Shown: positions 8,433-13,402 of the stretch, piece after piece | Layout of the letters: each line of letters opens with the position of its first letter | How positions within the stretch are numbered: position 1 is the stretch's first letter | Source of the DNA: UBA3071 sp965369635 | Lineage (GTDB): Bacteria > Chloroflexota > Anaerolineae > UBA3071 | DNA: 14,669 nt | Reading direction: 5' to 3' | Assembly (NCBI GenBank): GCA_965369635.1 | Contig: CBDURC010000058.1 | Coordinates: 1-14,669, forward strand | Notes under the pieces: generated by a model | Seen by the model: only the letters and a program-made list of their open reading frames with translations | Databases searched by the model: none | What the model was told of the DNA's origin: nothing | Made by a program: the position numbers and the translations under genes

Positions 8433-9057
8433 CGAGCGCGAGTTGGAGCAACTGGCGGCAGCCTACGGCCAGCCTCAGATGCGGACGATCGAGATGGAAG
8501 GCGACGAGTATCTGTTCGCCACCCGGCTGTATCGTTCGCAAGACCGGCGCGGCGAAGTCGTACTGGCCATTGAGCGTCCGGCCCGCCTGCCGAGGCGCGG
8601 GCAGGCCCGCTGCGTGCCCCGCCTTGCCCCGCTTGGGGCGGGGTTCGGGCGGGGCGTGCTGCTGCACCGCAAGGGATGGTACGAGCCGGAGGTGTATCGG
8701 TTGCTGAGCGGAGGCATTGGCCTGGATGAGGGTGTGGAAGCCACTCTGGCCCGCGAACTGGAGGAGGAAACGGGGCTGACGCTGCACACGACCCATTTCC
8801 TCGGCGTGCTCGATTGCCGCATCCACTACGCTTCGGAAGAGATCTCTTTCATCTCTTATGTCTTTCACCTGCCGCGCACGGAGGGTGTGCTGCGGCTTCC
8901 ACGGACCGAAGACATCATTGACTTCCGGGAGGTTCCCATCGCTGACTTGCCTGCTGTGGCCGAGGATCTGCGCCGCGTGCCGCCGCCGCGCACAGGCTGG
9001 GGCCACTGGCGAGCCATCGCCCACGATTTCGTCTACGAGACACTGATGTCCCGCTAG
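8407..9057 (+). CDS. Nudix hydrolase with a palindrome-derived insertion
   Basis: Nudix enzymes hydrolyse nucleoside diphosphates linked to another group, and some remove damaged nucleotides or act on polyphosphates. The full Nudix box Gx5Ex7REUxEExGU is present at residues 102-124 (GGIGLDE, then RELEEETGL), so the enzyme should be catalytically competent. Residues about 59-83 (Arg/Pro/Gly-rich) are encoded by two GC-rich palindromic repeats and lie between the strands VVLAIERP and GVLLHRKGWY, where related proteins would have a short turn. The start is uncertain. The TTG at 8407 overlaps the kinase stop by 26 bases, and an in-frame ATG at 8479 has no clear ribosome-binding site. It is 216 residues from the TTG. 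The specific substrate is unknown. Confidence 0.82.
   Translation: MSVCYSPVDERELEQLAAAYGQPQMRTIEMEGDEYLFATRLYRSQDRRGEVVLAIERPARLPRRGQARCVPRLAPLGAGFGRGVLLHRKGWYEPEVYRLLSGGIGLDEGVEATLARELEEETGLTLHTTHFLGVLDCRIHYASEEISFISYVFHLPRTEGVLRLPRTEDIIDFREVPIADLPAVAEDLRRVPPPRTGWGHWRAIAHDFVYETLMSR
8581..8610 (+). repeat. GC-rich palindromic repeat A, copy 1 (inside Nudix gene)
   Basis: This 30-base sequence is identical to 12006-12035. Its core is a perfect inverted repeat, GCCTGCC (8585-8591) and GGCAGGC (8600-8606), around an 8-base loop. It is 10 codons long, so it keeps the reading frame. Confidence 0.9.
8626..8643 (+). repeat. GC-rich palindromic repeat B, copy 1 (inside Nudix gene)
   Basis: GCCCCGCTTGGGGCGGGG recurs exactly at 9064-9081 and, inverted, at 14133-14150. 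Here it lies in a longer nested GC-rich palindrome (about 8613-8661) directly after repeat A. Confidence 0.85.
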
Positions 9058-9063
9058 ACGCGT

Positions 9064-9082
9064 GCCCCGCTTGGGGCGGGGC
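9064..9082 (+). repeat. Palindromic repeat B, copy 2 (intergenic)
   Basis: GCCCCGC (9064-9070) and GCGGGGC (9076-9082) form a perfect 7-bp stem with a 5-base loop, 6 bases after the Nudix stop codon. No T-run follows, so I do not call a terminator. Confidence 0.85.
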
Positions 9083-9098
9083 GTGCTCTCAGAGCACG
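9082..9098 (+). promoter_or_regulatory. 17-bp perfect palindrome abutting a ribosome-binding site
   Basis: CGTGCTCTCAGAGCACG is an 8+1+8 perfect palindrome. Its last base is the first G of the GGAG (9098-9101) that serves the ATG at 9113. It could be an operator for a dimeric protein, or an RNA hairpin that limits ribosome access. The role is inferred. Confidence 0.5.
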
Positions 9099-9112
9099 GA
9101 GATGAGATCCAC

Positions 9113-9796
9113 ATGTCAAGAAGAAAACAATCGCGAGGAAAATGCGGCTTCTGTGGGCGAGAAATGACCAAGGGTGGTCTATCCAGGCATTTGTCGTCCT
9201 GTTCCCAACGCCAAGAAGCCATTCGCACGGCCAACCAAGAGCCCGGCAAAGAGCAAGTGATATACCATTTGCTAGTGCGGGACGCCTGGCTGTCTGACTT
9301 CTGGCTACATCTGGAAATGAACGGTTCAGCGACGCTGGCCGATCTGGATCACTACTTGCGTGCCATCTGGCTGGAATGCTGTGGGCACCTGAGTCGGTTT
9401 TCCATCGGAGGCTGGGGCGGAAGGGAGATACCGAAGAAGTCACGGGCAGAGCAGGTGTTCAGGCCGGGGGTCGAGCTAACCCATATCTATGACTTTGGGA
9501 CCTCATCGGAGACGTTGATCAAAGTGGTGGTGGGGCGTGAAGGCAAGCCGTTGACATCTCATCCAATTGCCCTTATGGCACGCAATGACCAACCGAAGGC
9601 GCGTTGCATGGAATGCGAGCAACCGGCCTCGTGGTTGTGTCTCGAGTGCACGTATGAGTTGGATGAAACAGGGATGCTGTGTGACGAGCATGTTCAGGAC
9701 CATCCACATCAGGAGTACGGCGAACCGATGCCCTGGGTGAATTCGCCCAGAGTGGGAATGTGTGGCTATTGCGGGCCCGCAGAGCCGCCCTATTGA
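9113..9796 (+). CDS. Zinc-finger protein with a pRiA4b ORF-3-like domain
   Basis: This is a 227-residue protein of unknown function. Residues about 48-140 (VIYHLLVRDAWLSDFWLHLE, then LADLDHYLRAIWLE and LTHIYDFGT) match the pattern of the plasmid pRiA4b ORF-3-like family, which databases sometimes label an IS1096 passenger. It is flanked by probable zinc sites. The N-terminal one is CxxC-x11-HxxxC (residues 11-30), and the C-terminal cluster includes CMEC, CLEC, CDEH, HPH and CGYC (165-220). The ATG at 9113 has GGAG at 9098-9101. A TTG at 9062 would run through repeat B and is less likely. Base composition looks less GC-rich than the neighbouring kinase genes, and the product has no obvious link to them, so acquisition is possible. 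No transposase or terminal inverted repeats are visible. Confidence 0.75.
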   Translation: MSRRKQSRGKCGFCGREMTKGGLSRHLSSCSQRQEAIRTANQEPGKEQVIYHLLVRDAWLSDFWLHLEMNGSATLADLDHYLRAIWLECCGHLSRFSIGGWGGREIPKKSRAEQVFRPGVELTHIYDFGTSSETLIKVVVGREGKPLTSHPIALMARNDQPKARCMECEQPASWLCLECTYELDETGMLCDEHVQDHPHQEYGEPMPWVNSPRVGMCGYCGPAEPPY

Positions 9797-9804
9797 GTTG
9801 CCCC

Positions 9805-10299
9805 GTGGAAGTACGCATCGTTCGCAGCAAGAAACGACGCAAGACCATCCAGGCTCGCGAGGTTGATGGCACACTCGAGATCCTCGCGCCGGCAACTATG
9901 TCCGATGCTGAACTCCAGCCATTCATTGACAAGCTCAGACGACGCGTAGACCGCCGCAAGGCCAAGACTGAGCTGGATGATGAAGCGCTGGCAAGACAAG
10001 CGGCAGAGTTGAATCGTCGCTACTTCGATGGCAAGCTGCGCTGGAAGTCCATTCGCTGGGTCACCAACCAGAACAGGCGACACGGGAGCTGCACACCGCA
10101 AAATGGCACTGTTCGCATCTCGCACCGCATTGCACCCATGCCCAGATTCGTTCAGGATTATGTCATCGTTCATGAACTGGCTCACCTCGTAGAACCGAAC
10201 CACAGCAAGCGGTTCTGGAAACTGGTCTACCGCTATCCCAGGACGGAGCGAGCGAGGGGCTACTTGATGGCCGTACAGATAAAGGAGCTGGAGGAGTAG
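9805..10299 (+). CDS. YgjP-like zinc metallopeptidase (DUF45/WLM type)
   Basis: This protein of about 164 residues belongs to the YgjP-like metal-dependent hydrolase family. The catalytic zinc motif HELAHLVEPNH (HELAH at about 123-127, third His at about 133) and the preceding GSCTPQNGTVRISHRIA and PMPRFVQDYVIVHEL segments are typical. The N-terminal part VEVRIVRSKKRRKTIQA is the usual beta-rich start of the family. The start is uncertain. I chose the GTG at 9805 because family similarity begins there. A TTG at 9793 overlapping the previous stop, or a GTG at 9760, would extend it, and none has a good ribosome-binding site, which suggests translational coupling to the upstream gene. The physiological substrate of this family is not known. 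Confidence 0.85.
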   Translation: MEVRIVRSKKRRKTIQAREVDGTLEILAPATMSDAELQPFIDKLRRRVDRRKAKTELDDEALARQAAELNRRYFDGKLRWKSIRWVTNQNRRHGSCTPQNGTVRISHRIAPMPRFVQDYVIVHELAHLVEPNHSKRFWKLVYRYPRTERARGYLMAVQIKELEE

Positions 10300-10304
10300 A
10301 CACC

Positions 10305-11054
10305 ATGGGCCGTCTTGTGATGCTTACAGGGCCTTCTTGTGTGGGCAAAGGACCCCTGCACAATGCTCTCCAGAGGTTCTATCCTCATCTGGAGCAAAAA
10401 CTGGAGAAGCTGATCCTGTTCAACAGCCGGGCGCCGCGACCTGGCGAGCAGGACGGCGTGCACTACCATTTCCGCCCCCGCCAGGAGATTGAGGCCCTTG
10501 GTGATCAGGAAGGATACATCGTACTGGACGTTCGGGGCGACCTCCAGGGACTGGACGTGGCGAACCTGCGAGACATCCTGAGCGGGGAGAAGGACGCTTT
10601 CTTCGAGGGCAACCCCTTCGTGCCCATGGAGGTCCTGAAATCACCCCTGCTGGCCGATGTGCCCAAACTGAGCCTCTTCCTCTCTCCCTTGTCCAAAGAT
10701 GAGATCCTCTACCTGAGAGAGCCATCCCTCAGGGTCTCGCTGCCGGACTTCGTGACCGACGTGATGCGGCGCAAGCTGCTGCGGCGGACGCAGAAGCAGA
10801 AGCGCATCCTCTCGCTGAAGGACCTGGAAAACATCGAGAGGCGGGCTGGCAGCGCCTATCGGGAGATGCAATTGGGCCACCATTTCGATCACGTGATTCC
10901 CAATCACGACGGAGAGGACAGCGAGAACTGGGACGCCTTCTACTATCCCATCGCCGATGCGCGGAGGGTACTCCTCGCTTTCGCGGCCATTCTCAGCGGC
11001 CAGAAGAGTGAGTACGTGGAGAAGTGGGAGCCGGATCTGCTGCCGAGGACGTGA
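10305..11054 (+). CDS. Guanylate-kinase-like protein with GKGP P-loop
   Basis: This 249-residue protein has the fold signature of guanylate kinase (about 200 residues). It has a P-loop, GPSCVGKGP (9-17), and a GMP-binding-type segment, SRAPRPGEQDGVHYHF (41-56), which matches the family TRxPRxGExxGxxYxF. The P-loop is unusual. Guanylate kinases have GKS/T and adenylate kinases GKGT, but here Pro17 removes the hydroxyl residue that helps bind magnesium. The second GMP-contact region (normally near a Tyr-Gly-Thr) is not recognisable, so substrate specificity has probably changed. The ATG at 10305 is preceded by GGAGGAG, which forms the last codons of the YgjP-like gene 5 bases upstream. The stop codon lies within a heptamer repeat unit. 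I infer a kinase-like function on an unknown substrate. Confidence 0.78.
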   Translation: MGRLVMLTGPSCVGKGPLHNALQRFYPHLEQKLEKLILFNSRAPRPGEQDGVHYHFRPRQEIEALGDQEGYIVLDVRGDLQGLDVANLRDILSGEKDAFFEGNPFVPMEVLKSPLLADVPKLSLFLSPLSKDEILYLREPSLRVSLPDFVTDVMRRKLLRRTQKQKRILSLKDLENIERRAGSAYREMQLGHHFDHVIPNHDGEDSENWDAFYYPIADARRVLLAFAAILSGQKSEYVEKWEPDLLPRT

Positions 11055-11103
11055 TGCGTGTTGCGTGATGCGTGAGCCAAGAGTCAGGGATCACGGATCA
11101 CGC
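11049..11103 (+). repeat. Heptamer repeats: four forward, two inverted (long hairpin)
   Basis: ACGTGAT, GCGTGTT, GCGTGAT and GCGTGAG run in tandem (11049-11076). The inverted units ATCACGG and ATCACGC follow at 11090-11103. The block 11063-11075 can pair with 11091-11103 with one mismatch. The first unit contains the TGA stop of the guanylate-kinase-like gene. No T-run follows. Confidence 0.75.
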
Positions 11104-11133
11104 CGAGTCAGGCAATCAGCCGAGGGAGATGAC

Positions 11134-12495
11134 ATGGAAGAACGTCTGACAGCCGAGGAACAGGCCATACTGAATTGGATCGCCAGCGATGGCCGAGCGA
11201 CGTACGTTCGCCGGGCGCGTCTCTTGCTGCTCTGGGATCAAGGGATCGCCGTCACGGCCATCGTCCGCCAGGTCGATCTGTCCAGGGCGCAGGTGTACAG
11301 CTGGCTCAAGGCGTTCCATGAGAGGCGGCTGGACATCTTCCCCGCCGAGCTCCTGGCAGCGGCAGCAGAGGCCGGGCCGCCTCCGGTGGCGCAGATCCCT
11401 GCCGAACCGCCACCGACTGAGGAGACGCCCTCCGAGCCGACTGTCGAGGTGACCCCTCCCGAGCCAGAGCAGGCAGAACCGGAGGTCAAACCGCTGCCGC
11501 CGCAGCGGAAGAGCCCCGGTGTGCTGCCTGACGATCCTATGAGCGAGGCCGGGCGCAAGGTGCTGCTCTTCCACTTCGAGCGCATGCTGTATCACGAGCC
11601 AGGCACGCGGCTGGGCGAGGACATCGAGGAACTGCACGACATGCGGGTCGCCAGCCGCCGCATGCGCTCCGCTTTCAGCGTCTTCAGCCGGTACTTCGAC
11701 GCCGACGTCCTGCGCCCCTTCCTCAAGGGACTGCGGCGCACCGGCCGCGCGCTGGGCCGCGTGCGCGACCTCGACGTCTTCTTGGAAAAGGCCCAGCGCT
11801 ATCAGGCGACGCAGGTAGGGGCGGGATCATCCCATCTCCCACGCCATCTCTACGGGGACCTCGATCCACTGTTCGCCGAATGGCGGAGGCAGCGAGAGCC
11901 AGCGCGGGAACGGATGTTGGCCTGCCTCGATGGCAAGCGCTACCAGCGTTTCGTGCAGGAGTTCGGCCAGTTCCTGAATACAGAAGGAGCCGGAGCCCTA
12001 CTGCCGCCCGCCTGCCGAGGCGCGGGCAGGCCCGCCGCCCGCCCATCGCCCCAGCAGGTGTACCAGGCAGCGCCGATCCTGATCTACGAGCGCTTCAACG
12101 TGGTGCGCGGCTACGATTCGGTGATCGGCGATGCACCACTGGAGACGCATCACGCCCTGCGCACTGACTGTAAGCGATTGCGCTACACCATGGAGTTCTT
12201 CCGTGAGGTGTTGGGGCCCGAGGCGAAGGAAGTGATCAAAGAGGTGGTGATTCTCCAGGATCACCTGGGCAATCTGAACGATGCTGACGTGGCTTCTCGC
12301 TTGCTGATCGGTTTCCTGGACCAGTGGAGTAAACGGAAGAGACGGGAACGGACCAACATCAGCGGGGTGGCCCGCTATCTGGTGGCCAAGCAGAACGAAC
12401 TGCATGCTCTGCTGGATTCGTTCCCCGAGGTTTGGCGTCACTTCAACCGTCCCAAGATGCGCCGGCTGCTGGCCCTGGCTGTCTCGGCGCTGTGA
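11134..12495 (+). CDS. HTH-CHAD fusion protein, putative polyphosphate-responsive regulator
   Basis: This 453-residue protein has three parts. Residues about 5-68 form a helix-turn-helix of the kind found at the N-terminus of IS630-type transposases and Hin-like regulators (RARLLLLWDQGIAVTAIV, then LSRAQVYSWLKAFHE). Residues about 80-128 are a Pro/Glu-rich flexible linker. Residues about 137-440 are a CHAD domain with its conserved basic helices: HDMRVASRRMR (168-178), RVRDLDVFLE (209-218) and HHALRTDCKRLRY (339-351). CHAD domains are known to bind polyphosphate. The combination suggests DNA binding controlled by polyphosphate, which is an inference. Residues about 292-301 are encoded by palindromic repeat A, in a loop of the CHAD domain. 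The ATG at 11134 follows GGGAGA. The open frame reaches 10957, but that would overlap the previous gene and the repeats. Two PPK2 genes follow. Confidence 0.85.
   Translation: MEERLTAEEQAILNWIASDGRATYVRRARLLLLWDQGIAVTAIVRQVDLSRAQVYSWLKAFHERRLDIFPAELLAAAAEAGPPPVAQIPAEPPPTEETPSEPTVEVTPPEPEQAEPEVKPLPPQRKSPGVLPDDPMSEAGRKVLLFHFERMLYHEPGTRLGEDIEELHDMRVASRRMRSAFSVFSRYFDADVLRPFLKGLRRTGRALGRVRDLDVFLEKAQRYQATQVGAGSSHLPRHLYGDLDPLFAEWRRQREPARERMLACLDGKRYQRFVQEFGQFLNTEGAGALLPPACRGAGRPAARPSPQQVYQAAPILIYERFNVVRGYDSVIGDAPLETHHALRTDCKRLRYTMEFFREVLGPEAKEVIKEVVILQDHLGNLNDADVASRLLIGFLDQWSKRKRRERTNISGVARYLVAKQNELHALLDSFPEVWRHFNRPKMRRLLALAVSAL
12006..12035 (+). repeat. Palindromic repeat A, copy 2 (inside HTH-CHAD gene)
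   Basis: This 30-base sequence is identical to 8581-8610 but is read in a different frame. Here it gives Ala-Cys-Arg-Gly-Ala-Gly-Arg-Pro and in the Nudix gene Ala-Arg-Leu-Pro-Arg-Arg-Gly-Gln. Identity is therefore at the DNA level. Confidence 0.9.
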
Positions 12496-12563
12496 GGCAT
12501 TCTGCGATCATGTAGGCTTCCAGTCTTGAAGCTGGTCAGACGTACGATGGAGGGGAATGCGCA

Positions 12564-13388
12564 ATGCTGGAGAAAATCGACCTTACCAAGAAGTTGAGCA
12601 AGAAGGAGTACAAGGCGCAACAGCCCAAGCTCCAACGCCGGCTGTACGATCTGGAGACCGCCGCCTGGAAGGCGGGCGTGCCCAGCATCATCATTTTCGA
12701 GGGCTGGGACGCCGCGGGCAAGGGCACGACCATTTCAACCCTGACCCAGCGCCTGGATCCCCGCGGCTTCAAACTCCATCCTGTCCGTGCCGCACGCACC
12801 TACGAGAAGATGCATCCCTGGCTGTGGCGCTTCTGGTTGAAGCTGCCCAACTACGGCGAGATGGCCATCTTCGACCGCAGTTGGTACGGCCGGGTGCTGG
12901 TCGAGCGGGTCGAGGGCTTGACACCACAGCGGGAGTGGCAGAAAGCGTACCGGGATATCGCGGACTTCGAGCGCACCATTGCCGACGACGGCTACGTCCT
13001 GGTCAAGTTCTGGCTGCATATCAGCGAGGAGGAACAGCGGCGGCGCTTCAAGATGCTGGAGAAGGACCCGCTGAAGAGCTGGCAGGTGACAGAGGAGGAC
13101 TGGGAGCACCACGGCAAGTACGGCGAGTATCTGATCGCTGTGGAGGAGATGCTGGAGCGGACGGAGACTGAGTGGGGCCCGTGGACCATCGTCGAGGCCA
13201 CCAACCGCTGGTGGGCGCGGGCCAAGGTCTTCAGTACCATCATCAATGCCCTGGACACACGGCTGAAGGGGATCGGAGCACCGGTGGAGCCGCCTCCTGG
13301 GGAGGACGACGATTCCGTGGAAGAGGTGGAGCTGAAGGCGGAGCAGGCCAGGCTGGCAGCGTCAGAAGACGAGGCCGGCGAGGAATAG
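12564..13388 (+). CDS. Polyphosphate kinase 2 family protein (first of a tandem pair)
   Basis: PPK2 enzymes transfer phosphate between polyphosphate and nucleoside mono- or diphosphates. This 274-residue protein has the PPK2 Walker A FEGWDAAGKGT (45-55, Lys53), then LDPRGFKLHPVRAA, the Walker B region AIFDRSWYGR (101-110), VERVEGL, and the lid segment KFWLHISEEEQRRRF. It is a complete single-domain PPK2. Residues about 244-274 are a strongly acidic tail (EDDDSVEEVELKAEQ, then EDEAGEE). The ATG at 12564 has GGAGGGG about 8 bases upstream. The gap to the CHAD gene is 68 bases and to the next PPK2 14 bases, so it probably shares an mRNA with both. I cannot tell from sequence alone whether AMP, ADP or both are accepted. 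Confidence 0.93.
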   Translation: MLEKIDLTKKLSKKEYKAQQPKLQRRLYDLETAAWKAGVPSIIIFEGWDAAGKGTTISTLTQRLDPRGFKLHPVRAARTYEKMHPWLWRFWLKLPNYGEMAIFDRSWYGRVLVERVEGLTPQREWQKAYRDIADFERTIADDGYVLVKFWLHISEEEQRRRFKMLEKDPLKSWQVTEEDWEHHGKYGEYLIAVEEMLERTETEWGPWTIVEATNRWWARAKVFSTIINALDTRLKGIGAPVEPPPGEDDDSVEEVELKAEQARLAASEDEAGEE

Positions 13389-13402
13389 CGGGAGGAGAGG
13401 TC

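Noticed and set aside
9064..9082. Rho-independent terminator after the Nudix gene
   Set aside because: The stem is strong but no T-run follows, and the same palindrome is embedded in coding sequence elsewhere.
8131..9249. A long minus-strand open frame opposite the TMK-like tail and Nudix gene
   Set aside because: It yields Pro/Ser-rich low-complexity sequence mirroring the Lys/Glu tail and crosses gene boundaries. The plus-strand Nudix box is unambiguous.
9113..9796. Insertion sequence carrying an IS1096-type passenger
   Set aside because: That label comes from database naming of the pRiA4b-ORF3 family. No transposase or flanking inverted or direct repeats were found.
11134..11340. Remnant of an IS630-type transposase
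   Set aside because: Only the HTH resembles one. It continues in frame into an intact CHAD domain, with no DDE catalytic region and no terminal inverted repeats.
12496..12563. Separate promoter for the PPK2 pair
   Set aside because: No convincing -35/-10 pair is seen in the 68-base gap. Small inverted repeats there are too short to interpret.
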